Shown piece after piece: positions 7,157 to 14,681 of a DNA stretch of 14,700 nucleotides (the first letter of the stretch is position 1; each line of letters starts with the position of its first letter). This DNA comes from Desulfobacterales bacterium. GTDB lineage: Bacteria > Desulfobacterota > Desulfobulbia > Desulfobulbales > BM004. Made by a program: the position numbers and the translations under genes. The notes under the pieces are model-generated. The model worked only from the letters and a program-made list of their open reading frames with translations, searched no databases and had not been told where the DNA came from. The DNA lies in assembly GCA_012974315.1 (NCBI GenBank), contig JAAXQI010000196.1, forward strand, positions 1-14,700. Direction: 5' to 3'.

Positions 7157-8571
7157 GCAAGCTAATAAATACTGTTTTTATTGTGTTGTTACTGAATGTG
7201 CTTATTGGCTGCAGTGTACACAAACCCATATCACTTGAACCTGGTCCCGTTCCTGAAGCGTATCTTGAAGAAAAAAAGGAAACGCTGGTGAGAAAAATTG
7301 GCGGTAGGTGGTGGGAACAGTTTGAGGACAAAAAACTTAATAGTTTGATGGAGGAAGCACTGGTTAATAATCTTGACCTGGAGCAGGCATATGCCAGACT
7401 TGACCAATTGGAGGCAATTTACCGGACAGTTGATTCACGGCGCAAACCATTTCTCAATCTCGGCGGCACGGCAAGCCGTGATAAACAGTATACTTCTATG
7501 GGTGATACACTTGGAAACACATACCGTGTTTCAGTCAATGCAGGCTATGAAGTGGACCTTTGGCAGAAGCTCAAAAATCAAAGTAAGGGGGCCTGGCTTG
7601 ATACACTTTCTGCACGGGAAAATATCAAAACATTATATATCAGCCTGACTGCCCGGTTGGCGGATCTTTATTTTATTGCTTTAGAACAGCGCGCCCAGAT
7701 GCAACTATTGAATACGATCATTGCTTCCTATAAAGATACTGTGGAACGCATCGAGTTTCGCTATCAGCTGGGTCAGTCCGCTGCTCTGGAGATTTATCAG
7801 GCCAGACAGGAACTGGCAGTTGCCAGGCAGCGGGGGCCAATATTTGAAGGAAACCTTGCCAGGACAGAACATGCAATAGCGGTCCTGGTAGGCCGTTTGC
7901 CTGAAAACAATATTGCCGGAAAACTGACATCGTTACCCGATGTCGGGACAATATTCAGTGCCGGGCTGCCCGCAGACCTGCTGCAGAGAAGGCCTGATAT
8001 TGAAGCGGCGTTTATGCAGGTGAAAGCTCAGGATGCCAGGCTTGCAGCAGCAATAGCTGACAGGTTTCCAGCTTTAAGCCTTACCGGGGCTTATGGAGTG
8101 TCCTGGTTTGATTTTGGCTCGATGACCAACGGTACCTTCTGGAATCTTCTGGCAAGCGCCGGCCAACCAATTTATGACGGTGGCCGCCGCAAGGCAGAGG
8201 AGGAGCGTAACCGTGCCGCTCTCCGTGAGGTTGTTGCTAATTACCGCCAGACAGTCCTTAAAGCTTTTCAGGAGGTGGAAGACGGGTTGTCTGACAACCG
8301 GTCAGCGGAAGATCGCTTTAATCTTCTCAGGGAACAGGAGTCTGTTTCAAATGCCAATGTGCGGGTAGCGCGGGAAGGATATTATAACGGTATAAATGAC
8401 TATCTGCCGGTATTGATTGCCGAACGTCAGTATTTTGATGTGCAGATCCTGGTTATCTCCGCTCATCGCCAGCTCGTTTCAGACAGGGTCAGCCTGGTTC
8501 GAGCCCTTGGCGGAGACTGGATGGAGGAATACATTTTAGAGAATAAGTCGGCGGACAATGCCGTAAAATAA
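7153..8571 (+). CDS. RND efflux outer-membrane factor, NodT/OprM-type lipoprotein
   Basis: Forms the TolC-like trimeric channel through the outer membrane for the efflux pump encoded downstream. Length is 472 residues, normal for the NodT family. The signal peptide (INTVFIVLLLNVLIGC) ends in lipobox LIGC, with Cys near residue 20, so it is predicted to be lipidated. Two outer-membrane efflux protein repeats follow. Family hallmarks are GGRWWEQFEDKKLNSLMEEAL near the N-terminus, GYEVDLWQKLKNQSKGA, DLLQRRPDIEAAFMQVKAQDARLAAAIADRFPALSL-type sequence near the middle, and QPIYDGGRRKAEEERNRAAL with AFQEVEDGL near the end. It overlaps the regulator stop codon, with GGAAG 7 bp before the ATG. It appears intact. 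Confidence 0.93.
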   Translation: MSKLINTVFIVLLLNVLIGCSVHKPISLEPGPVPEAYLEEKKETLVRKIGGRWWEQFEDKKLNSLMEEALVNNLDLEQAYARLDQLEAIYRTVDSRRKPFLNLGGTASRDKQYTSMGDTLGNTYRVSVNAGYEVDLWQKLKNQSKGAWLDTLSARENIKTLYISLTARLADLYFIALEQRAQMQLLNTIIASYKDTVERIEFRYQLGQSAALEIYQARQELAVARQRGPIFEGNLARTEHAIAVLVGRLPENNIAGKLTSLPDVGTIFSAGLPADLLQRRPDIEAAFMQVKAQDARLAAAIADRFPALSLTGAYGVSWFDFGSMTNGTFWNLLASAGQPIYDGGRRKAEEERNRAALREVVANYRQTVLKAFQEVEDGLSDNRSAEDRFNLLREQESVSNANVRVAREGYYNGINDYLPVLIAERQYFDVQILVISAHRQLVSDRVSLVRALGGDWMEEYILENKSADNAVK

Positions 8572-8644
8572 GTAAGAATAAACACGTACTTGCAAATATG
8601 AATTCCAAGGCCAAACCGGCTGGGGTCTAAAAAAGGAAAAATCC

Positions 8645-9832
8645 ATGGGTGCCAAACAGAAAGCAATCAAAATAATCCTGCCAATAATAATTCTGCTGGT
8701 TGGTATTATTGTTATGCGATCTTTAATAGTTAACCGACCAGTACCGCAAAAGCAGGCCAGGGTGAACCCGGGCGCCCTGGTGAAGGTTATTAAGGCTGAA
8801 AAACAGGACAGGCAGTTAAAAATTTTTGGTACTGGAACGGTTCAGCCCGAACAGGAAGTGACCATTACCCTGCAGGTTAACGGAGTGATTAATAAGGTTG
8901 CTCCAGGATTCACCGCAGGGGCATTTTTCCGGAAAGGTGAACTGCTTTTTGCAGTGGAATCGATTGACTATGAACTTGCTTTAGATCGGGCCAAGGCATC
9001 TTTGATTCGGGCGGAGAATGAGATTACCATTGTCGAGAGCAAGGCAGCGGTAGCCCGGCAGGAATGGGAACGGTTGAAACTGAAAGACCAGAAGGAACCA
9101 AACCCGCTGATTGTATATGGGCCGCAATCCGAGGATGCCAGGGCAAACCGCGATGTTGCCCTCGCCAACCTCAAACAGGCAGAGCTTGATTTGCAGCGCA
9201 CGAAGATTAGAGCACCCTTTAATTGTCTTGTACGCTCGGAGGAAGTCGGTGAAGGCAAGTATGTTAGAGCCGGCAATAATGTGGCAATGGTTGCAAGTGT
9301 TGATGCAGCAGAGATAGTCGTTCCCCTGCCTCTTGATGACCTGCGATGGTTGTCAATTCCCAGGCAGGGAAACTCTGAAAAGGGATCGACTGCCACGGTC
9401 CGCCTTGATTTAGGTGGAAAAATGTATCAATGGCAGGGGCATCTGGTTCGTTCCCTCGGAGAGGTGGACATGAGAAGCCGCATGGCCCAGGTAGTGGTCA
9501 GGGTAGAAGACCCATACAAATTACTGGCTGAAGTAAATACACAAAAGTTAAGCCTTGAGTTGGGTATGTTTGTTGAGGTCGTTTTTCAGGGAGAAACATT
9601 GACAGATTTGACGGAGATACCCAGGGCTGCATTGCGGGAAGATTCTACGGTATGGATTATGGACAGCGACCAGAAGTTAAAGATAACTCCTGTGGAAATT
9701 ATCCAGCAGCAAAAAAATACAGTGTTGATAGGCAGCGGACTCGACAATGGCGACCTGGTTATTATGACAACATTGCCAGGTGGTACGGACGGTATGAAGC
9801 TTCGTTCAGTAAGTGAAGGAGAGTCCCGGTGA
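8645..9832 (+). CDS. RND efflux periplasmic adaptor (membrane fusion protein, HlyD/AcrA family)
   Basis: Links the inner-membrane RND pump to the outer-membrane channel. It has 395 residues. One N-terminal hydrophobic segment (IKIILPIIILLVGIIVM, about 8-24) anchors it, with no lipobox Cys. The first half of the barrel-sandwich (lipoyl-like) domain is near 55-110. A coiled-coil hairpin covers about 110-180 (LDRAKASLIRAENEITIVESK and DVALANLKQAELDLQRTK). The second lipoyl half is IRAPFNCLVRSEEVGEGKYVRAGN. The beta-barrel and membrane-proximal domains extend to the C-terminus (IPRAALREDSTVWIM, GLDNGDLVIMTTLPGGTDGMKL). AAGGA at 8633-8637 lies before the ATG. A 73-bp gap separates it from the channel gene. 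Its TGA overlaps the GTG of the pump gene. Confidence 0.92.
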   Translation: MGAKQKAIKIILPIIILLVGIIVMRSLIVNRPVPQKQARVNPGALVKVIKAEKQDRQLKIFGTGTVQPEQEVTITLQVNGVINKVAPGFTAGAFFRKGELLFAVESIDYELALDRAKASLIRAENEITIVESKAAVARQEWERLKLKDQKEPNPLIVYGPQSEDARANRDVALANLKQAELDLQRTKIRAPFNCLVRSEEVGEGKYVRAGNNVAMVASVDAAEIVVPLPLDDLRWLSIPRQGNSEKGSTATVRLDLGGKMYQWQGHLVRSLGEVDMRSRMAQVVVRVEDPYKLLAEVNTQKLSLELGMFVEVVFQGETLTDLTEIPRAALREDSTVWIMDSDQKLKITPVEIIQQQKNTVLIGSGLDNGDLVIMTTLPGGTDGMKLRSVSEGESR

Positions 9833-10848
9833 AAGATTCGATAAAATGGATGGCCCATAACCATGTGGCCGCCAACCTGCTGATGATGATGTTTGTCATC
9901 GGCGGCCTGATCCTGGGCTTTTCTATCAAGCAGGAAGTCTTTCCCGAGATAAACCTGGATATGGTTCAGATTTCCGTGGCCTATCCGGGCGCCGGCCCTG
10001 ACGAGGTTGAAGAGGGCATCATCCTGCAGATCGAAGAAAATATCAGCGGGCTGGACGGTATCAAGGAGATCACTTCGGTTGCTGCTGAAGGGGTTGGAAC
10101 TGTCACGGCGGTAATCAGAGAAGGCGAGGATGTCGACCTTGTGCTGCAGGATATCAAGAGCGAAGTCGACCGGATAATCACCTTCCCGGGAGATTCGGAA
10201 AAGCCGGTGATCAGCAAGGTCTTGAACCGGCAGGAAGTGGCTTCACTTGTTGTATATGGCAACGTTCCTGAGCGCACACTGCGGGAGCAGGCCGAAGCCA
10301 TGCGTGATGAACTTCTGGCCATGGATGAGATAACCCAGGCTGAGCTCGGTGGCGTCCGTCCTTACGAGATATCCATTGAAGTTAACGAACAGAACCTGAG
10401 ACGTTATAATCTGACCCTGGATCAGATCGCCCAGCGTATCCGCCAGGCTTCTCTTGATCTGCCGGGCGGCTCGGTGAAGGCAGCAGGGGGTGAGATTCTG
10501 CTCCGCACCAAGGAACGGCGCTATAGTGGCGACGAATACGGTGACCTTATAATCCTGGTTAATCCGGATGGCAGCGAAGTAAAGTTAAGGGACATTGCGT
10601 TTGTACGGGACGGTTTTGAGGAAACGGACGAATATGCCATGTTCAACGGTATGCCTGCAGCCATGGTCTCTGTATTCAGGATTGGGGATGAGAAGCCCAC
10701 CGTTATTTCGGATGTGGTCTACGAATATATGCTCCAAAAGAGGGAGATGCTGCCGGAATCAATCCAGGTGGATGTGGGTAATGCTTGGCATTCCAATTTC
10801 TTTTCTGGGCGCCCTGGTGATTATGCCCAGCCTGGATGTTTCCATTAA
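9829..10848 (+). CDS. 5' fragment of the RND pump (TM1 and first porter domain)
   Basis: A 339-codon frame whose last 20 or so codons are out-of-frame readthrough. GTG at 9829 overlaps the adaptor's TGA (GTGA), with AAGGAG at 9816-9821. Residues 10-35 (HVAANLLMMMFVIGGLILGF) form transmembrane helix 1. Then come FPEINLDMVQISVAYPGAGPDEVEEGI, the usual first periplasmic segment, and the porter subdomains up to about 314. The translated product would be a single-helix membrane stub with a truncated periplasmic domain. It is not expected to function alone. Confidence 0.75.
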   Translation: MKDSIKWMAHNHVAANLLMMMFVIGGLILGFSIKQEVFPEINLDMVQISVAYPGAGPDEVEEGIILQIEENISGLDGIKEITSVAAEGVGTVTAVIREGEDVDLVLQDIKSEVDRIITFPGDSEKPVISKVLNRQEVASLVVYGNVPERTLREQAEAMRDELLAMDEITQAELGGVRPYEISIEVNEQNLRRYNLTLDQIAQRIRQASLDLPGGSVKAAGGEILLRTKERRYSGDEYGDLIILVNPDGSEVKLRDIAFVRDGFEETDEYAMFNGMPAAMVSVFRIGDEKPTVISDVVYEYMLQKREMLPESIQVDVGNAWHSNFFSGRPGDYAQPGCFH

Positions 10849-12874
10849 TATGATTTCTCTGTTCGCCTTTATCATGGCCCTGGGCATTGTGGTGGATGAT
10901 GCTATCGTGGTGGGTGAGAATATATTTGAACATCGGCAGCTGGGCAAACCTTACTTGAAAGCTGCTGTTGACGGTGCCCGCGAGGTGGCAGTACCGGTGA
11001 CCTTCTCTATCCTGACCTCTGTTGCCGCTTTCATGCCCCTTGTTTTTGTTGAGGGCGTTATGGGGAAATTCATTCGGGTTATTCCATTGGTGGTGATTTC
11101 CATCCTTCTGGTCTCCCTGGTCGAGTCCCTGTTTGTTCTGCCGGCGCATCTCAGCCTTGGAGGCAGGAAGTTAGAGAAAATGACCAAACCTTCTCCAGCT
11201 GACAGGATACGAAAATATACAGTCGGAGGATTGGCCCGTTTTATTAAAGGACCGTATCAGCGTTTCCTGAAACTGTGCCTGGAATTCCGCTATGTTTCAA
11301 TTGCCGCAGCCATTGTAATTCTATTACTGACCATCGGCATTACTAAAGGCGGTATTGTCAAATTCAGTTTCATGCCTGAAGTGGAAGGCGACCTGATCAA
11401 GATGGACCTGCAGATGCCAAGGGGCACCCCTATTGAACAGACTGCTGCTGCCCATGACTTTATTGTCGAAAAGGGCAGACAGGTGGTTGCCGATTATGAC
11501 CGCGAAAGGGGGGTTGAAGAATCAACCCTACGACAACTTTATTCAGTCGTAGGAAGTACAATTGCCCAGGGTGGACCAGCAGGTGGCAGTGCTAATTCAG
11601 GCGCCCACCTTTCCAATGTCGCCATGCTTTTGACTCCCAGCGAAGAGCGCCAATATCCAGCCTCGGAAATTGCCAAACGTTGGCGCCAGGAGGTTGGTGA
11701 AATCACCGGGATTGATTCCCTTTCTTTTTCCTCTAACCTCTTGCATATGGGTGCCAATGTGGATGTGCGTTTGGCCCATGACGATTTTTCAACGCTGGTG
11801 CAGAGCGCCAAACGGCTGAAAGAATTTTTGACCCAGTATCCGGGTATAAACGATATTAAAGACACCTATCCGGAGGGAAAAAAGGAGCTTAAAATCAGGC
11901 TGAAGCCGGCGGCACGTACCCTTGGCATAACCGAAGAAATCCTTGGACGGCAGATACGTGCTGCGTTTTACGGTGCGGAAGCCCTGCGCTTGCAAAGGGG
12001 CAGGAATGAGGTCAAGGTGATGGTTCGCTACCCTGAGGAGGATCGCAAGAATCTCTGGAATTTTGAATCCATGCGCATCCGAACGCCGGACGGCGGTGAG
12101 ATCCCCCTGCAGCAAGCCGCTGATATCAGCGAAGGAAGAGGATACAGCGTCATCAACCGGGCCGACCGTAAGAGGGTTACCAATGTAACTGCCACTGTTG
12201 ACAGCAATAAGGCTAATGCCCAGGAAATCCTTGCAGACCTGCAGAAGACCATTCTTGCTGAGCTGACAGCTGATTATCCTGGACTCACCTACGACCTGGA
12301 AGGTGAGGAAAAAGAACGGCAGGATTCCATGGCCAGTATGGGAAAAGGTTTCATTTTGGCGCTCTTTGCCATGTATGCCTTGCTTGCCATACCGTTTAGA
12401 AGTTACAGCCAGCCCTTTCTCATTATGGTTGCCATACCTTTTGGCATGGTTGGCGCTGTTATCGGTCATCTTATCATGGGTTTCAGTCTAAGCATGCTGA
12501 GCATCTTCGGGATCGTGGCGCTGTCCGGGGTAGTTATCAACGATTCACTGCTGCTGATTGATCAGGTGAACAGGAACAGGCGCGAGGGTCAGGATTTATT
12601 TCAGTCGGTTATTAATGCCGGCGTTCGCCGTTTTCGGCCGATCCTGTTAACTTCCCTGACCACCTTTTTCGGACTGATGCCGATGATTTTTGAAACCAGC
12701 GTCCAGGCCCAGTTTCTTATTCCCATGGCCATCAGCCTTGGTTTCGGTATTATGTTTGCCACCGGTATAACCCTGCTTCTGATCCCAACTCTTTATATGA
12801 TCCTGGAAGATTTTCGCAAACTTGTTGGTTTGAACGAGATGGCGGTGAATAATATTGAAGATTTGAGAAATTGA
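10781..12874 (+). CDS. 3' fragment of the RND pump (TM3 to TM12)
   Basis: A roughly 697-codon frame readable from an internal ATG at 10781. The same frame stays open upstream to 10595, but there it is antisense-like noise overlapping the first fragment. It contains TM3 (LGIPISFLGALVIM), TM4 with the proton-relay pair Asp-Asp (GIVVDDAIVVGENIF), TM5 and TM6, the second porter domain (about 11370-12310), and TM7-TM12. In TM10 the sequence LSGVVINDSLLLIDQ has no lysine at the position of AcrB Lys940, as in some HAE1 subgroups. Internal re-initiation at 10781 is possible, with GGTGG nearby, but the product lacks TM1, TM2 and half the porter. The last codons (NIEDLRN) lie inside a repeat. Confidence 0.72.
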   Translation: MLGIPISFLGALVIMPSLDVSINMISLFAFIMALGIVVDDAIVVGENIFEHRQLGKPYLKAAVDGAREVAVPVTFSILTSVAAFMPLVFVEGVMGKFIRVIPLVVISILLVSLVESLFVLPAHLSLGGRKLEKMTKPSPADRIRKYTVGGLARFIKGPYQRFLKLCLEFRYVSIAAAIVILLLTIGITKGGIVKFSFMPEVEGDLIKMDLQMPRGTPIEQTAAAHDFIVEKGRQVVADYDRERGVEESTLRQLYSVVGSTIAQGGPAGGSANSGAHLSNVAMLLTPSEERQYPASEIAKRWRQEVGEITGIDSLSFSSNLLHMGANVDVRLAHDDFSTLVQSAKRLKEFLTQYPGINDIKDTYPEGKKELKIRLKPAARTLGITEEILGRQIRAAFYGAEALRLQRGRNEVKVMVRYPEEDRKNLWNFESMRIRTPDGGEIPLQQAADISEGRGYSVINRADRKRVTNVTATVDSNKANAQEILADLQKTILAELTADYPGLTYDLEGEEKERQDSMASMGKGFILALFAMYALLAIPFRSYSQPFLIMVAIPFGMVGAVIGHLIMGFSLSMLSIFGIVALSGVVINDSLLLIDQVNRNRREGQDLFQSVINAGVRRFRPILLTSLTTFFGLMPMIFETSVQAQFLIPMAISLGFGIMFATGITLLLIPTLYMILEDFRKLVGLNEMAVNNIEDLRN

Positions 12875-12882
12875 AGATTGAA
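12854..12882. repeat. ATTGAAG heptad array, left arm of a 29-bp inverted repeat
   Basis: Units ATTGAAG, ATTTGAG, ATTGAAG and ATTGAAA run through the last codons and stop codon of the RND gene. The segment 12854-12882 is a perfect reverse complement of 13105-13133 (29 of 29 bases). Its presence inside the coding end suggests the C-terminal residues derive from repeat sequence. Confidence 0.8.
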
Positions 12883-12945
12883 AATTATCAGTAAACAAAA
12901 CTTGTTGATGATTCTTTGGTAACGGATCAATCGTTGGTTTGTTTC

Positions 12946-13008
12946 GTTAACCTACAAACAACTCAATGATTATCAACATACGAAACTGTTGATGATTGGT
13001 AGGTATAC
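12946..13008. repeat. Small hairpin repeat, copy 2, within a longer imperfect palindrome
   Basis: Arms ATCAACA (12972-12978) and TGTTGAT (12987-12993) enclose the same TACGAAAC loop as the copy at 6034-6055. The one changed arm base is matched by a compensating change on the other side. Further out, CAAT (12964-12967) can pair with ATTG (12995-12998), and ACCTAC (12950-12955) with GTAGGT (12999-13004), so a long imperfect hairpin of about 63 nt can form. A partial third copy of the right side, TTGTTGATGATT, lies at 12902-12913. Confidence 0.65.
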
Positions 13009-13029
13009 AGAAAATTTGTGGTAGAAAAT

Positions 13030-13050
13030 CTTCAATCTTCGATTTTCAAT
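13030..13050. repeat. CTTCAAT heptad array, middle copy
   Basis: Three units in 7-bp register: CTTCAAT, CTTCGAT, TTTCAAT. This is the same family as the arms at 12854 and 13104, in the orientation of the right arm. Two CTCA-type heptads (CTCACAC, CTCATGA) follow at 13061-13074, the same unit type as the array at 6254. Confidence 0.6.
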
Positions 13051-13103
13051 ATCAAAGCACCTCACACCTCATGATTTACCTTGCGTCCCGTGCCTTTTGC
13101 AAT

Positions 13104-13133
13104 CTTCAATCTTCAATTTCTCAAATCTTCAAT
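13104..13133. repeat. CTTCAAT heptad array, right arm of the 29-bp inverted repeat
   Basis: Units CTTCAAT, CTTCAAT, a 9-bp TTCTCAAAT and CTTCAAT. Bases 13105-13133 are the exact reverse complement of 12854-12882. The intergenic region 12875-13236 otherwise holds only the repeats, the inverted repeat at 13147 and the trpB ribosome binding site. I see no coding gene or RNA gene in it. Confidence 0.8.
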
Positions 13134-13146
13134 TCTTCTCACATTT

Positions 13147-13168
13147 AAGTTTGCGGTTTGACAAACTT
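13147..13168. promoter_or_regulatory. Inverted repeat upstream of trpB, possible operator
   Basis: AAGTTTG (13147-13153), an 8-bp spacer and CAAACTT (13162-13168) form a perfect 7+7 inverted repeat. A -35-like TTGACA (13158-13163) lies across it. No convincing -10 was found at the right spacing, so the promoter itself is unproven. A bound protein here would be placed to control trpB. Confidence 0.35.
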
Positions 13169-13236
13169 TATAGTAATGATTTGTCTACGTTTGTTGATGG
13201 TTTACAGCTAAAAAGTGCTAATGATAAGGAGAGAGT

Positions 13237-14583
13237 ATGAGTCAGAAAAAGATTATCCTTCGCGAAGATCAAATGCCCAAGCAGTGGTATAATATTTGCC
13301 CTGATATTCCAAATGGTATGCAGCCGCCGTTAGATCCGGGAACAGGTGAACCTATTGCGCCTGAAAAACTTGCCGCAATTTTCCCTATGGGACTTCTCGA
13401 ACAGGAGATGAGCCCCAATCGTTGGATTGATATTCCGGACGAGGTCAGGGAAATTTATTCCATCTGGCGGCCCGCACCTTTGGTCAGAGCTTTCAAGCTG
13501 GAACAGGCATTGGGAACCAAGGCAAAGATATATTATAAGAATGAGAGTGTTTCTCCAAATGGCAGCCATAAGCCAAATAGCTCAGTACCACAGGCCTATT
13601 ATAACAAAAAGGAAGGCATAAAAAGGCTTGCCACCGAGACCGGTGCCGGCCAATGGGGAAGTGCCCTTTGCTTTGCAACCAATAAGTTCGGTCTTGAATG
13701 CAAGGTTTACATGGTGCGGATTTCATTTGATCAGAAACCGTATCGTAAGACAATGATGCAGACTTTTGGCGGTTCGGTTGTTGCCAGTCCGAGTCCTGAT
13801 ACAAATACCGGCCGGGCCTATCTTGAGAAAGACCCCAATACCCCAGGATCACTTGGGCTCGCTATTAGTGAGGCCATTGAAGATGCGGCAACGACAGAGG
13901 GAACAAATTACTCTCTGGGATCTGTTCTGAACCACGTGATTCTGCACCAGACGATCATCGGCCTGGAAGCTAAGAAGCAAATGGAGATCGCCGGTGATTA
14001 TCCGGATGTTGTGGTTGGCTGCTGTGGTGGCGGTTCCAACTTTGCCGGTCTGGCAGTACCCTTTATTGCTGATATGCTTGATGGAAAGAAAACACGTTTT
14101 GTTGGAGTTGAACCTGCCTCATGCCCAACCCTGACCAAGGGAAGACTGGCTTATGACTTTGGTGATACAGGCCAGACTACTCCTCTTCTCAATATGTACA
14201 CACTTGGTCATGATTTTGTTTCTCCAGGAATACACGCCGGTGGCTTGCGCTATCACGGCATGTCACCGATAGTCAGTGCCCTTGTTCGGGAAAAAATTAT
14301 TGAACCGATAAGCGTACACCAGATGGAGTGTTTTGAAGCAGGTGTGCTGTTTGCCAGGACCGAGGGTATTATCCCTGCCCCGGAAACATGTCATGCAGTG
14401 CGCGGTGCAATCATTGAGGCAACGCGAGACTTGAATGATCCCAAAACGATCCTTTTCAACTTCTCGGGTCACGGCCTTCTCGATCTCTCAGCATATGAGC
14501 AGTATTTCGCTGGAAATCTTCATGATTATGAGTATCCGGCTGAAGCGATAGAAGAGTCTATGAAGCATCTTCCACAGCTATAG
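13237..14583 (+). CDS. trpB: Tryptophan synthase beta chain, TrpB2 type
   Basis: A pyridoxal-phosphate enzyme that condenses indole with serine to make tryptophan in the cytoplasm. It has 448 residues, the usual length for the TrpB2 (TIGR01415) branch and longer than standard TrpB (about 400). PLP forms its Schiff base with Lys112 in NGSHKPNS. The catalytic glutamate is Glu134 in ETGAGQWG. The cofactor phosphate loop is GGGSN (264-268). The C-terminal SGHGLLDLSAYEQYF is also typical. TrpB2 proteins often lie outside trp operons and lack tight coupling to TrpA, and may salvage free indole. Here no trpA or other trp gene is adjacent, which fits. AAGGAG at 13226-13231 is a strong ribosome binding site 5 bp before the ATG. 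A terminator follows, so it is probably transcribed alone. Confidence 0.95.
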   Translation: MSQKKIILREDQMPKQWYNICPDIPNGMQPPLDPGTGEPIAPEKLAAIFPMGLLEQEMSPNRWIDIPDEVREIYSIWRPAPLVRAFKLEQALGTKAKIYYKNESVSPNGSHKPNSSVPQAYYNKKEGIKRLATETGAGQWGSALCFATNKFGLECKVYMVRISFDQKPYRKTMMQTFGGSVVASPSPDTNTGRAYLEKDPNTPGSLGLAISEAIEDAATTEGTNYSLGSVLNHVILHQTIIGLEAKKQMEIAGDYPDVVVGCCGGGSNFAGLAVPFIADMLDGKKTRFVGVEPASCPTLTKGRLAYDFGDTGQTTPLLNMYTLGHDFVSPGIHAGGLRYHGMSPIVSALVREKIIEPISVHQMECFEAGVLFARTEGIIPAPETCHAVRGAIIEATRDLNDPKTILFNFSGHGLLDLSAYEQYFAGNLHDYEYPAEAIEESMKHLPQL

Positions 14584-14597
14584 TAATGTTTTTTAAT

Positions 14598-14622
14598 GGG
14601 GACAGATTTCAAATCTGTCCCC
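14598..14622. repeat. GGGGACAGATTT palindrome
   Basis: GGGGACAGATTT, a single C, then AAATCTGTCCCC make a perfect palindrome around C14610, foldable as an 11-bp stem with a TCA loop. It lies 15 bp after the trpB stop and has no T-run after it. This palindrome type recurs between genes in many deltaproteobacterial genomes and resembles a REP-like dispersed element. That is from recall, not a search. Confidence 0.65.
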
Positions 14623-14647
14623 GATGAGTAAAATATGTTAATTTTTG

Positions 14648-14681
14648 AGGCGGCAGGAATTTCCCTGCCGCCTTATTTTTT
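14648..14681 (+). terminator. Rho-independent terminator after trpB
   Basis: A 10-bp GC-rich stem AGGCGGCAGG (14648-14657) / CCTGCCGCCT (14664-14673) with a 6-nt loop is followed by TATTTTTT. The T-run is on the forward strand only, so it ends transcription from trpB. It is the strongest intrinsic terminator in the window. Confidence 0.88.

Larger units (their letters stand above)
9829..12874 (+). pseudogene. RND (HAE1-type) efflux pump gene, frameshifted with internal deletion
   Basis: The two halves of one inner-membrane proton-driven RND transporter lie in different frames. The first frame is good RND sequence to about codon 316 (MLPESIQVDV), then reads nonsense to a stop at 10848. The second frame resumes RND sequence at about 10778 with VMLGIPISFLGALVIMP, which is transmembrane helix 3. 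The expected stretch between these points, covering the end of the porter domain and transmembrane helix 2, is absent. By comparison with AcrB-type proteins about 50 codons are lost, and the missing length must be 3n+2 bases. The remaining 316 plus 698 residues plus about 50 gives a normal RND length of about 1060. Both losses should abolish function. An assembly collapse is the alternative explanation. Confidence 0.82.

Noticed and set aside
8598..8630. 10-residue mini-ORF in the gap between channel and adaptor genes
   Set aside because: It has no ribosome binding site and no leader-peptide feature such as a run of one amino acid; likely chance.
10780..10850. Programmed ribosomal frameshift in the RND gene
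   Set aside because: No slippery heptamer is visible, and TM2 is missing, so shifting frame would not give a complete pump.
12946..13008. Integron attC site
   Set aside because: The required GTTRRRY and RYYYAAC boxes are absent and there is no integrase or cassette array.
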